The translations under genes and the position numbers were made by a program. The notes under the pieces were generated by a model. That model ran no database searches and had not been told where the DNA came from. It was given only the letters and a program-made list of their open reading frames with translations. DNA of 64,000 bases from Quadrisphaera sp. INWT6 (GTDB lineage: Bacteria; Actinomycetota; Actinomycetes; Actinomycetales; Quadrisphaeraceae): contig NZ_VUOH01000005.1 in NCBI RefSeq assembly GCF_015390235.1, positions 434,001 to 498,000 of the forward strand. Direction: 5' to 3'. Positions within the stretch are counted from its first letter, which is position 1. Every line of letters starts with the position of its first letter. Shown here one piece after another: positions 41,540 through 50,572 of this stretch.

Positions 41540-43111
41540 GTGAGCCCGCTGCTGAGCGCCCGCGGCTGGGGGTGGCGCTGGAACGCGCGCCGTGCCCACG
41601 CCGTGCAGGGCCTCGACCTCGAGGTCGAGGCGGGGGAGCGGGTGCTGCTCCTCGGCGCCAGCGGCGCCGGCAAGTCGACCCTCCTCGCCGGCGTCGCCGG
41701 GCTGCTCGACGGCGGCCCGGACGGCACCGGCGAGGAGGAGGGCGAGCTGCTGGTCGACGGCGTCCCCGCGCAGCAGGCGCGCCAGCGGGCGGTGGAGGCC
41801 GGTGAGGGCAGGGCGCGCACCGGCCTGCTGCTGCAGGACCCGCAGGCGCAGACGGTGCTGGCCCGGGTCGGTGACGACGTCGCCTTCGGGCTGGAGAACC
41901 ACGCCGTGCCGCCGGAGCGGATCTGGCCGCGCGTCGACGCGGCCCTGGACGACGTCGGCCTGCGCCTGCCCCGCGACCACCCCACCTCGCGCCTGTCCGG
42001 CGGCCAGCGGCAGCGGCTCGCCCTCGCCGGCGTGCTCGCGCTGCAGCCGCAGCTGCTGCTCCTCGACGAGCCGACCGCGATGCTCGACCCGGAGGGTGCT
42101 GCGGCGCTGCGCGGCGTCGTCGCCGAGCGCCTCGCCGCCACCGGTGCCGGCCTGCTGCTGGTGGAGCACCGCGTGGACCTGTGGGTCGACCTGGTCGACC
42201 GGGTCGTCGTGCTGGCCCCGGGCGGCGGGGTCCTCGCCGACGGCCCGGTGTGGCGGGTCCTCGACGAGCGCGGTGACGAGCTCGCTGCGGCTGGTGTGTG
42301 GCTCCCGGGCCGCTCCGCAGCGCCGGGCCGGGGAGGCCGGGCGCAGCCCCGGCGGTCTGGCACCGCAGGGGACGGGCTGCTGTCCCTGGAGGGGGTCGCG
42401 GTCGGGCGCCGGGGGTCGGGTGCACGGGTGCTCACGGGCGTCGACGCCCAGGTCCGGGAGGGCTCGTTCACGGCGCTGCGCGGGGTGAACGGCGCCGGCA
42501 AGTCGACGCTCGCCCTCGCCGTCGCTGGCCTGGTCCCCCCGGTGTCCGGGCGCGTCCGCGCCCACCCGGCCCTGGCCGGCGGCCTCGCCGCACGACGACG
42601 ACGGCGTCCGTGGGGCTCTTCGGCAGCAGCCGACGACCCGGCGGGGTGGGCACCCCGTGACCTGGTGTCGCGGATCGGGTCGGTCTTCCAGGACCCCCGC
42701 CACCAGTTCGTCGCCCAGACCGTGGCGGACGAGCTCGCCGTCGGCCCGCGCCGCCTCGGGCTGTCGGAGGAGGAGGTGGACGTCCGCACGACCGAGCTCC
42801 TGGAGAGGCTGCGCCTCGACCGCCTGGCCCGCGCCAACCCCTTCACGCTCTCGGGCGGCGAGCAGCGCCGGCTGTCGGTGGCCACCGCCCTGGCCACCCG
42901 GCCCCGGCTCCTGGTGCTCGACGAGCCGACCTTCGGCCAGGACGCCCGGACCTGGGCCGAGCTGGTCGACCTCCTCGCCGGCCTGCGCGACGCCGGCACC
43001 GCCGTGGTGGCGGCGACGCACGACGTCGAGCTCTGCGACGCCCTCGCCGACACCACCTGGTGGATCGGAGACGGGCGCCTGCGCGTCGAGGCGCTGGTGG
43101 GCGCGCCGTGA
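41540..43111 (+). CDS. ykoD: ECF transporter tandem ATPase YkoD
   Basis: 523 residues, two ABC ATPase domains in one chain. Domain 1: Walker A LLGASGAGKSTLLAG, signature LSGGQRQRLALAG, Walker B LLLLDEPTAML. Domain 2: Walker A GVNGAGKSTLALA, Q-loop VFQDPRHQF, signature LSGGEQRRLSVATA, Walker B LLVLDEPTFGQD, H-loop AATHDVEL. The linker around residues 340-375 is Arg/Ala-rich and poorly conserved. It powers thiamine uptake with YkoE and YkoC. GTG 41540 is 11 bases after ykoE; the stop overlaps ykoC. Confidence 0.93.
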   Translation: MSPLLSARGWGWRWNARRAHAVQGLDLEVEAGERVLLLGASGAGKSTLLAGVAGLLDGGPDGTGEEEGELLVDGVPAQQARQRAVEAGEGRARTGLLLQDPQAQTVLARVGDDVAFGLENHAVPPERIWPRVDAALDDVGLRLPRDHPTSRLSGGQRQRLALAGVLALQPQLLLLDEPTAMLDPEGAAALRGVVAERLAATGAGLLLVEHRVDLWVDLVDRVVVLAPGGGVLADGPVWRVLDERGDELAAAGVWLPGRSAAPGRGGRAQPRRSGTAGDGLLSLEGVAVGRRGSGARVLTGVDAQVREGSFTALRGVNGAGKSTLALAVAGLVPPVSGRVRAHPALAGGLAARRRRRPWGSSAAADDPAGWAPRDLVSRIGSVFQDPRHQFVAQTVADELAVGPRRLGLSEEEVDVRTTELLERLRLDRLARANPFTLSGGEQRRLSVATALATRPRLLVLDEPTFGQDARTWAELVDLLAGLRDAGTAVVAATHDVELCDALADTTWWIGDGRLRVEALVGAP

Positions 43112-43920
43112 GCACGGGCCTGCTCGACCCCGGTGCGATCCGTCCGACGGTGCTGGCGCGCTCCAACCCCGTCACGAAGCTGGCGGTGGCCACGCTGCTG
43201 GCCGTCGTCCTGCTGCTCAGCGTCGACGTGGTGACGGCCGGCACGGCCGTCCTGCTCGAGGTGCTGGCACTCCCCCTCGTCGGGCTGGGGATGGGCGGCC
43301 TGCTCCGCCGGAGCGCGGTGCTGCTGGTCGCCGCCGTGCCGGTGGCGGTGCTGACCGTCCTGGTGGGCGTCGACTCCGGCGCCGTGCTGCTCGACGCCGG
43401 GCCGCTGAGCATCAGCACGGGCTCCCTCGAGTCCGGTGCCGCCGTCGGCCTGCGCGTCGTGGCGATCGCGCTCCCCGGCGTCGTCCTCCTCGCCACCACC
43501 GACCCGACGGACCTGGGTGACGCGCTGGCGCAGGTCCTGCGCCTCTCCCCGCGCTTCGTGCTCGCGGCCCTGGCGGCGTTCCGCGTCGTCGACGTCCTCG
43601 CCGAGGAGTGGCAGCAGCTGGGCCTGGCCCGCCGCGCCCGCGGCCTGGGGGGCGACGGGCTGCTGGCCGGCGTCCGCGACCTCGCGGGCCGGGTCTTCGT
43701 GCTCCTGGTCATCGCGGTGCGGCGGGCCGCCGTGCTGGCCACGGCGATGGAGGCGCGGGGCTTCGGCGCGGGGGAGGGGCAGGGCGCGGACCGCACCTGG
43801 GCGCGGCCGAGCCGCCTGCGGGCGAGCGACGCGGTGGTCGTCGCGGGCGGGGTGCTGCTGGCCGCGACCGCGACGGCGGCGGGCGTGCTCGCAGGGACCT
43901 GGCAGCTGCTGCTGACCTGA
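43108..43920 (+). CDS. ykoC: ECF transporter transmembrane component YkoC (EcfT)
   Basis: 270 residues with about six helices. The EcfT coupling-helix motifs are present as two ARG-type boxes: LARRARGLGG (about residue 175) and TAMEARGFG (about 220), which dock into the ATPases. The first part has ARSNPVTKLAVATLLAVVLLLSVD, typical of CbiQ/EcfT. It completes the ykoEDC thiamine importer under riboswitch control. GTGA overlap with ykoD. Confidence 0.92.
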   Translation: MSTGLLDPGAIRPTVLARSNPVTKLAVATLLAVVLLLSVDVVTAGTAVLLEVLALPLVGLGMGGLLRRSAVLLVAAVPVAVLTVLVGVDSGAVLLDAGPLSISTGSLESGAAVGLRVVAIALPGVVLLATTDPTDLGDALAQVLRLSPRFVLAALAAFRVVDVLAEEWQQLGLARRARGLGGDGLLAGVRDLAGRVFVLLVIAVRRAAVLATAMEARGFGAGEGQGADRTWARPSRLRASDAVVVAGGVLLAATATAAGVLAGTWQLLLT

Positions 43921-44093
43921 TCCCGGAGCCCTCCGAGGGCCCCCGAGGCATCGTGACCCGATCGTGACCCAGGGCGGGTTGGGTGGGCTGACCTGCGGGT
44001 ACCTCTTCTGCTGAGCAGGCTCCGGGTGGCGCGTCACACTCCTGTCACACGCGCGGAACACCCGGAGGCGCCGCCGCGTCCAACCTCGGACCC

Positions 44094-44714
44094 GTGAGCG
44101 CAGAGACCCTCGTCCTCCACACCGCTGCCCCGTCGCCGGCCCCCGCCACGGGCACCGCGCTGCTGGCCCAGCCCTGGAGCTTCGTGGCCGGCGGCCAGCC
44201 CCTGGCCGTGCGCCCCGCCCGCGTGCAGGACCTCCCGGCGCTGGCTCAGCTGCTCGTCCGGTGCTCGCCCACCACGCGCCTGGGGTGGTCCGGACGCGGC
44301 GGCACGGTGCTGCCGCTGGCCCAGCAGGAGGCGTGGCTCCGCCAGCCGGGCGGCGTCGTCGTCGAGCGGGCCCCGGGCCGTCTGGTCGCGGTGGGCGCCC
44401 TGCGCCCCGCCACCTGCACGGGCGAGGACGACCCGATCGCCGGCGCCGTCGAGCTGCTCGTGCACGACGCCTGGCAGCGGCGCGGCATCGGCTCGACGCT
44501 CGTGGAGCACTTCGCCGGCGCCCTGCTGCTGATGGGCCGCACCGAGCTGCAGGTGCACCCCGACGCCGACCCGGTCGCCGCCCAGGCGCTGCTCACCGGC
44601 CTGGGGGCCCGGGTCCGGGGCCAGCGCCACGCCCACGGCCGGTGCCCCCGGGTGCACGTCTCGCGGTCGGCGCTCGACGGCGTCGGCCCGCTGCGGGAGC
44701 TCGCCGGCCGCTGA
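44094..44714 (+). CDS. GNAT family N-acetyltransferase
   Basis: 206 residues. Residues about 35-150 form a GNAT domain: [71 protein letters not shown] with the acetyl-CoA loop QRRGIG, and [24 protein letters not shown]. The SPTTRLGW motif (SPxSxyxRF-like) resembles GNATs found beside stress genes. GTG 44094 has CAACCT 7 bases upstream. The 173 bases before it hold short direct repeats (ATCGTGACCC twice, 43950 and 43961) of unknown meaning. It precedes the dnaK operon but is not part of it. Confidence 0.82.
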   Translation: MSAETLVLHTAAPSPAPATGTALLAQPWSFVAGGQPLAVRPARVQDLPALAQLLVRCSPTTRLGWSGRGGTVLPLAQQEAWLRQPGGVVVERAPGRLVAVGALRPATCTGEDDPIAGAVELLVHDAWQRRGIGSTLVEHFAGALLLMGRTELQVHPDADPVAAQALLTGLGARVRGQRHAHGRCPRVHVSRSALDGVGPLRELAGR

Positions 44715-44757
44715 CGAGACCGCCGCCGGGGGCGGGAACACCCGGCGCTCCGAGAGG

Positions 44758-44778
44758 GTTGACACGATCAGACTCAAG
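44758..44778 (+). promoter_or_regulatory. HAIR element 1 (HspR operator) before dnaK
   Basis: GTTGACA-N7-ACTCAAG against the consensus CTTGAGT-N7-ACTCAAG: the right half is perfect, the left half has three mismatches or fewer. The left half also reads TTGACA, a possible -35. This is the operator pattern of the HspR repressor encoded at the end of the operon. Confidence 0.75.
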
Positions 44779-44819
44779 TCCTGGGGCCCGGCTCGACAGA
44801 GCCGACCCGGCTTGCAAGA

Positions 44820-44840
44820 CTTGAGCGCGAGACACTCAGC
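44820..44840 (+). promoter_or_regulatory. HAIR element 2 (HspR operator) before dnaK
   Basis: CTTGAGC-N7-ACTCAGC, with one mismatch on the left half and two on the right, 62 bases after element 1 and 26 bases before the dnaK ATG. Confidence 0.7.
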
Positions 44841-44865
44841 AGTCAGCTCTCCAGGAGGAACCACC

Positions 44866-46739
<1,874 letters not shown>

Positions 46740-46743
<4 letters not shown>

Positions 46744-47375
46744 GCCCCTCGACGATGACCGACCCGAACGAGGAGCCCGTCGTGTACCGCGACAAGCGCC
46801 GCCTCGACCCGGAGACCGGTGAGGTCCGCACGCCGCCCGGGGAGTCCCCGCTCCCCGGCGCGGCGGGCGCCCCCGATGCCGGCTCCACCGAGCCGGCCGA
46901 GGCCCCGGCGGCCGAGGGGGCTGCTGCTCCCGAGGCCGACGAGGCGCTGACGGCGGCGAACGCCCTCGCCGAGGAGCGCCTGGGTGACCTCCAGCGCCTC
47001 CAGGCCGAGTACGTCAACTACCGGCGGCGGGTCGACCGCGACCGCGACGTGGCGCGCACCTCGGCGACCACGAGCGTGCTCGAGGCGCTGCTCCCCGTGC
47101 TCGACGACGTCGCGCTGGCCCGCCAGCACGGCGACCTCGAGGGCGGCCCCTTCGCCGCCATCAGCGACAAGCTGGAGGCGGCCCTGGGCCGGCTCGGGCT
47201 CACCCGGTACGGCGCCGTCGGAGACGCCTTCGACCCGTCGGTGCACGAGGCGCTGATGCACGCGGAGAGCCCCGACGTCACCGAGACGGTGGTCACGACG
47301 GTGCTGCAGCCCGGCTACCTGGTCGGGGAGAAGGTGCTCCGGCCCGCACGGGTCGCCGTCACCTCCCCGGCCTGA
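46740..47375 (+). CDS. grpE: Nucleotide exchange factor GrpE
   Basis: 211 residues. GrpE catalyses ADP release from DnaK. A disordered acidic/Pro-rich N-terminus (about 1-70) is followed by a long helix [31 protein letters not shown], the four-helix region and the beta-domain ([48 protein letters not shown]). The GTG overlaps the dnaK stop (GTGA); ATG 46755 is an alternative start. A 17-bp hairpin separates it from dnaJ. Confidence 0.95.
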
Positions 47376-47399
47376 CACCCGCACCGACCCACGTCACCC

Positions 47400-47440
47400 G
47401 CCCCGACCCGCGCCCCGTCCACCGGGGCGCGGGTCGGGGC
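47400..47440 (+). terminator. 17-bp hairpin between grpE and dnaJ (attenuator or terminator)
   Basis: Left arm 47400-47416 and right arm 47424-47440 pair perfectly (core CCCCGACCCGCGCCCC/GGGGCGCGGGTCGGGG) with a 7-base loop. It ends 17 bases before the dnaJ ATG, just ahead of its GGAAGGA ribosome site, so it may lower read-through or translation of dnaJ and hspR. Confidence 0.7.
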
Positions 47441-47457
47441 GTTCCGGAAGGATCTGC

Positions 47458-48549
47458 ATGGCTGGCCAGGACTGGCTCGAGAAGGACTTCTACCGAGCGC
47501 TGGGCGTCTCCAGCGACGCGTCCCAGGACGACGTGCGCAAGGCGTACCGCAAGCTCGCGCGCACCCTGCACCCCGACGCGAACCCCGGTGACGCGGCGGC
47601 CGAGGAGCGCTTCAAGGAGGTCGGTGAGGCGTACTCCGTCCTCAACGACCCCGACCAGCGCAAGCAGTACGACGCGGTGCGCGCGATGGCGGGCGGGCGC
47701 GCCCGCTTCGCCTCCGGCGGTGCCGGTGCCGGGGGTGCTGGTGGTCCGGGTGGCGCCGGCTTCGAGGACCTCTTCGGGGGCCTGTTCGGCGGCGCGGGCG
47801 GCGGGGGCCAGCGCACCGGGTTCAGCGCTCCGGGGCGCAGCGGCGGTGGCCAGCCCGACCTCGACGACCTCCTCGCGGGGATGTTCGGCGGCGCAGCGGG
47901 CCGCAGCGGGCCCGCCGGCTTCCAGGCACCCGCCCCCGGCGGCGCCGGTGGCCAGGGCGGCCGTCGCAGCGGGGTCGACCTCGAGGCCGAGACCACGCTG
48001 TCCTTCACCGACGCCGTGGGCGGCTCGACGGTGACCCTGTCGGTCGACGGGAGCCCCGTCACCGCCCGCATCCCGTCCGGCGTGCGTGACGGCCAGAAGA
48101 TCCGCCTGCGGGGCAAGGGCCGGCCCGGCCCCCGCGGTGGCGAGCCCGGTGACCTCCTCATCACGGTGCGGGTCACGCCCCACCCGGTGTTCACCCGCGA
48201 CGGCGACGACCTCCGCGTCACCCTCCCGGTCACCTTCGACGAGGCGGCTCTCGGGGCCGAGGTCGAGGCGCCCGTGCTCGACGGCGGGACGGTGCGCCTG
48301 CGCGTGCCCGCCGGCACCCCGTCGGGGCGCACCCTGCGGGTGCGCGGGCGCGGCGTGAAGCGCGGTGACGCCAGCGGAGACCTCCTCGTGACGACCCAGG
48401 TGGTGGTCCCGCAGCGGCTCGACGGCGACGCGCTGTCCGCGGTCGAGGCCTTCCGGGCCGCGGTCGCAGCCCAGGGCGGTGGCGACCCGCGCGCCGACCT
48501 CGTCGCGCGGGCCCGCGCCGCCTCCCGCGCGGAGGGGGCCCCTCGGTGA
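47458..48549 (+). CDS. dnaJ: DnaJ-type co-chaperone without zinc finger (CbpA-like)
   Basis: 363 residues. The J domain (about 8-75) has the HPD motif in LARTLHPDANPGD; a Gly/Phe-rich stretch (FEDLFGGLFGGAGGGG) follows. The C-terminal peptide-binding domains (DLEAETTLSFTDAVGGSTVTL, IRLRGKGRPGPRGGEPGDLLITVRVTPHPVFTRDGDDLRVTLPVTFDEAALGAEVEAP) are those of DnaJ/CbpA. The CxxCxGxG zinc repeats of type I DnaJ are absent. It stimulates DnaK ATPase. The stop overlaps hspR (GTGA). Confidence 0.95.
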   Translation: MAGQDWLEKDFYRALGVSSDASQDDVRKAYRKLARTLHPDANPGDAAAEERFKEVGEAYSVLNDPDQRKQYDAVRAMAGGRARFASGGAGAGGAGGPGGAGFEDLFGGLFGGAGGGGQRTGFSAPGRSGGGQPDLDDLLAGMFGGAAGRSGPAGFQAPAPGGAGGQGGRRSGVDLEAETTLSFTDAVGGSTVTLSVDGSPVTARIPSGVRDGQKIRLRGKGRPGPRGGEPGDLLITVRVTPHPVFTRDGDDLRVTLPVTFDEAALGAEVEAPVLDGGTVRLRVPAGTPSGRTLRVRGRGVKRGDASGDLLVTTQVVVPQRLDGDALSAVEAFRAAVAAQGGGDPRADLVARARAASRAEGAPR

Positions 48550-49046
48550 TGCCGGACGGGACCGACCGGGTCGGCGGTGTCAGCGGTGTCGGCGGTGCGC
48601 CCGGGGGCCTCCACCCCGACGCGCCCGTCTTCGTCATCTCCGTGGCCGCCGAGCTGGCCGGCATGCACCCCCAGACGCTCCGGCAGTACGACCGCCTGGG
48701 CCTGGTCTCGCCGTCACGGGCGAGCGGGCGCGGGCGGCGGTACTCGCCCCGCGACGTCGTCGTGCTGCGCGAGGTGCAGCGCCTCTCCCAGGAGGACGGC
48801 GTCAACCTCGCCGGCATCAAGCGGATCCTCGAGCTCGAGCACCAGGTGCTCGCCCTGCGCGAGCAGGTGGAGGAGCTGACCTCGGAGCTGGCCCGCGCGC
48901 ACGACGCGCTGCAGCGCTCCGCCCGCGTGTTCGCGGCGGGGCCGCGAGGAGACGTCGTCGCGGTCGAGCGCGGCAAGCGGCCCTCGCGCCCGGGGGTGTT
49001 CGGCGCGTCGGGCGCGCTCGTGGTGTGGCGGCCGCCGCCGCGCTGA
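48546..49046 (+). CDS. hspR: Heat-shock repressor HspR (MerR family)
   Basis: About 166 residues. After a Gly-rich N-terminus, the MerR helix-turn-helix is VFVISVAAELAGMHPQTLRQYDRLGLVSPSRASGRGRRYSPRDVVVLREVQRLSQEDGVNLAGIKRILELE, typical of HspR. A coiled-coil (VLALREQVEELTSELARAHDALQRS) and a basic tail follow. HspR binds HAIR sites with DnaK as co-repressor in Streptomyces; here HAIR sites lie before dnaK and clpB. GTG 48546 overlaps dnaJ; ATG 48549 is an alternative. Confidence 0.93.
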   Translation: MMPDGTDRVGGVSGVGGAPGGLHPDAPVFVISVAAELAGMHPQTLRQYDRLGLVSPSRASGRGRRYSPRDVVVLREVQRLSQEDGVNLAGIKRILELEHQVLALREQVEELTSELARAHDALQRSARVFAAGPRGDVVAVERGKRPSRPGVFGASGALVVWRPPPR

Positions 49047-49115
49047 GGTCGGCTGTCGGACCCCGTCGCTAGCGTCCGCCTCGTCAGCACGAGATCTCCG
49101 GAGTGCTGGCGGATG

Positions 49116-49135
49116 TCGAACAGGTGTTCTAGAGT
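49116..49135 (+). promoter_or_regulatory. LexA (SOS) box overlapping a -10 element
   Basis: TCGAACAGGTGTTCTA (49116-49131) matches the actinobacterial LexA consensus TCGAAC-N4-GTTCGA with one mismatch. TAGAGT at 49130-49135 is a TAnnnT -10 overlapping its right half, so LexA would block transcription of the DUF4262 gene. Confidence 0.7.
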
Positions 49136-49143
49136 CGTGGTGT

Positions 49144-49171
49144 CCCGCGAGGGAGGGGAAGCCCTCGCGGG
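49144..49171 (+). other. 10-bp hairpin in the leader of the DUF4262 gene
   Basis: CCCGCGAGGG and CCCTCGCGGG form a perfect 10-bp stem with an 8-base loop, at the expected 5' end of the transcript, about 80 bases before the start codon. It may stabilise the mRNA or act as an attenuator. No known riboswitch consensus was recognised. Confidence 0.5.
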
Positions 49172-49247
49172 TCCACATCGCTAACATCAGTCACATCTGT
49201 CACACCTTGCCCAGTGGTGTCTGGGTCTGTTCGAGGAGGTCGCTCCG

Positions 49248-49733
49248 GTGATGCGCGCCGATCGCAGGGTCTCCGAGGTCCTTGACCAGCACCGCCAGGA
49301 GGTCGACGAGCACGGCTGGTCGGTCATCGAGGTGAGCGGCGGCGGGCGCCGCGCCCTGCCCTTCGCCCACACGGTCGGGCTCGACCGGGCCGGCCACCCG
49401 GAGCTCCTCGTGAGCGGCCGCGGCGGGGCCGAGGCCGAGGTGCTGCTGGGCTCCCTGGCCGACGCCGTCCTGGCCGGCCGGCGCTTCCACGTCGGTGACG
49501 TGCTCCGCTCGGCGCCCTGGCCCCCGCTGCTCCTGCTGCGCGTCACCGCCCCCGAGGCGCTCGTGGCGGCGCAGGCGATGCTCGGCAGTGACGAGCCCGT
49601 ACCCGCGCTCCAGGTGGTCTGGGCCGACGACGCCGACCGCTGGCCGTGGGACCCGGCCTGGGCGACCAGCACCAGGGAGCAGCAGCTGTTCGGCCGCGCC
49701 CCGAAGATCGCTGCTCCGCGCACCTTCACCTGA
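49248..49733 (+). CDS. DUF4262 domain-containing protein
   Basis: 161 residues. The domain start EVLDQHRQEVDEHGWSVIEVSGGGRRALPFAHTVGLDRAGHPELLVSGRGGAEAEVLLGSLADAVLAGRRF matches DUF4262 proteins; the C-terminal part has LQVVWADDADRWPWDPAW. Function unknown. A GAGGAGG site precedes GTG 49248/ATG 49251. The LexA box and structured leader upstream suggest DNA-damage control. It ends 63 bases before the antitoxin start. Confidence 0.8.
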   Translation: MMRADRRVSEVLDQHRQEVDEHGWSVIEVSGGGRRALPFAHTVGLDRAGHPELLVSGRGGAEAEVLLGSLADAVLAGRRFHVGDVLRSAPWPPLLLLRVTAPEALVAAQAMLGSDEPVPALQVVWADDADRWPWDPAWATSTREQQLFGRAPKIAAPRTFT

Positions 49734-49744
49734 CCGTCGATCGG

Positions 49745-49766
49745 CCGGTACAGTTTCTCGTACCGG
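49745..49766. promoter_or_regulatory. Palindromic operator of the yefM-yoeB-like pair
   Basis: CCGGTAC and GTACCGG flank 8 bases; the left half overlaps a TACAGT -10 (49749-49754). The GTAC cores recall the TGTACA repeats bound by YefM in E. coli. It lies 30 bases before the antitoxin start. Confidence 0.6.
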
Positions 49767-49795
49767 TGTCGATGACCCTCTCGGAGGTGGTGCAG

Positions 49796-50062
49796 GTGTC
49801 CGTCACGGCTAGTGAGGCGCGTGCCAGGCTCTTCCCGCTCATCGAGCAGGTCAACGACGACCAGGTGGCGGTGGAGATCGTCTCCAAGAAGGGCACGGCC
49901 TACCTGGTGCCTGCAGCGGAGTACGAGTCCCTCCTCGAGACCATGCACCTCCTGCGTTCACCGGTGAACGCTGAGCGACTGCGAGCGAGCGTGGCTGCCG
50001 CCCACGGCGGCCGTGCCAGCGAGCACGCCCTCGTCGATCCCTCGGTCACAGCCGGCTCGTGA
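49796..50062 (+). CDS. yefM: YefM/Phd-family antitoxin
   Basis: 88 residues. VSVTASEARARLFPLIEQVNDDQVAVEIVSKKGTAYLVPAAEYESLLETMHLLRSPVNAERL is the Phd/YefM DNA-binding fold with the disordered toxin-binding C-terminus. It neutralises the YoeB toxin and represses its own operon. A GGAGG site is 9 bases upstream of GTG 49796, and the toxin GTG overlaps its stop. Confidence 0.93.
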   Translation: MSVTASEARARLFPLIEQVNDDQVAVEIVSKKGTAYLVPAAEYESLLETMHLLRSPVNAERLRASVAAAHGGRASEHALVDPSVTAGS

Positions 50063-50310
50063 GGCTGGTCTTCACCGACGAGGGCTGGGAGGACTACGAG
50101 AGCTGGGTCGACCAGCGCGAGGTCCTCCTCCGGATCAACCGCATGCTCGGGGAGTCGAAGCGTGACCCGGGCACGGGCATCGGCAAGCCGGAGAGGCTCT
50201 CGGGAGACCTCGCCGGCTACTGGTCGCGCCGGATCGACCAGGAGCACCGGCTCGTCTACACGGTCATCGCCGGTGACCTGGTGGTCGTCCAGGTCCGCTA
50301 CCACTACTGA
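50059..50310 (+). CDS. yoeB: YoeB/Txe-family mRNA interferase toxin
   Basis: 83 residues. All family residues are visible: FTDEGWEDYESWVDQREVLLRINRMLGESKRDPGTGIGKPERLSGDLAGYWSRRIDQEHRLVYTV with the catalytic Glu in KPERL and Arg in SRRID, and the C-terminal VRYHY with the His-Tyr pair. It cleaves mRNA on the ribosome. GTGA overlap with the antitoxin gene. Confidence 0.95.
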   Translation: MRLVFTDEGWEDYESWVDQREVLLRINRMLGESKRDPGTGIGKPERLSGDLAGYWSRRIDQEHRLVYTVIAGDLVVVQVRYHY

Positions 50311-50380
50311 CGGTCCTGCACGCGGACTCCTGGGCCCGCACCGATCGGATGACTGAGCCCATCCGCCTTCGCGGCGCGGG

Positions 50381-50572
50381 TCAGGCGCTCTCTCGCCCGG
50401 ACGTCGCGCCCTGCGCGCCTGAGCGGATCGCCTGGGTCACGCCGTAGACCGTCATCACCGACCACCCGAGCCTGGAGAACCAGGGCAGGGGGGTGATGAC
50501 GCTGGCGGCCGTGAAGATGGTGAGGGTCAGCAGCGATGCCTCACGGCTGCGTCCTGCCTCAGTGCCACGCAC
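50381..50572 (-). CDS. Possible small membrane protein
   Basis: 63 residues: a basic N-terminus RGTEAGRSREAS, then LLTLTIFTAASVITPLPWF and SRLGWSVMTVYGVTQAIRSG, two possible helices. It overlaps the 3' end of the aldo/keto reductase by 14 bases and fills the space to the toxin gene. No family is recognised and start signals are weak. Confidence 0.35.
   Translation of the reverse strand: MRGTEAGRSREASLLTLTIFTAASVITPLPWFSRLGWSVMTVYGVTQAIRSGAQGATSGRESA

Noticed and set aside
43945-44060. Direct repeats ATCGTGACCC and TCACAC as an operator
   Set aside because: Short, imperfectly arranged and without symmetry; no promoter can be placed with them.
40372-44061. 1229-codon minus-strand open frame over ykoE-ykoD-ykoC
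   Set aside because: It lies antisense to three clearly conserved transporter genes and across the riboswitch.
44759-44764. TTGACA as the -35 of dnaK
   Set aside because: No -10 hexamer at 16-18 bases downstream; it is better read as the left half of the HAIR element, though both remain possible.
49144-49240. c-di-AMP or other known riboswitch in the DUF4262 leader
   Set aside because: Only one hairpin is clear and no consensus block of a known class was found.
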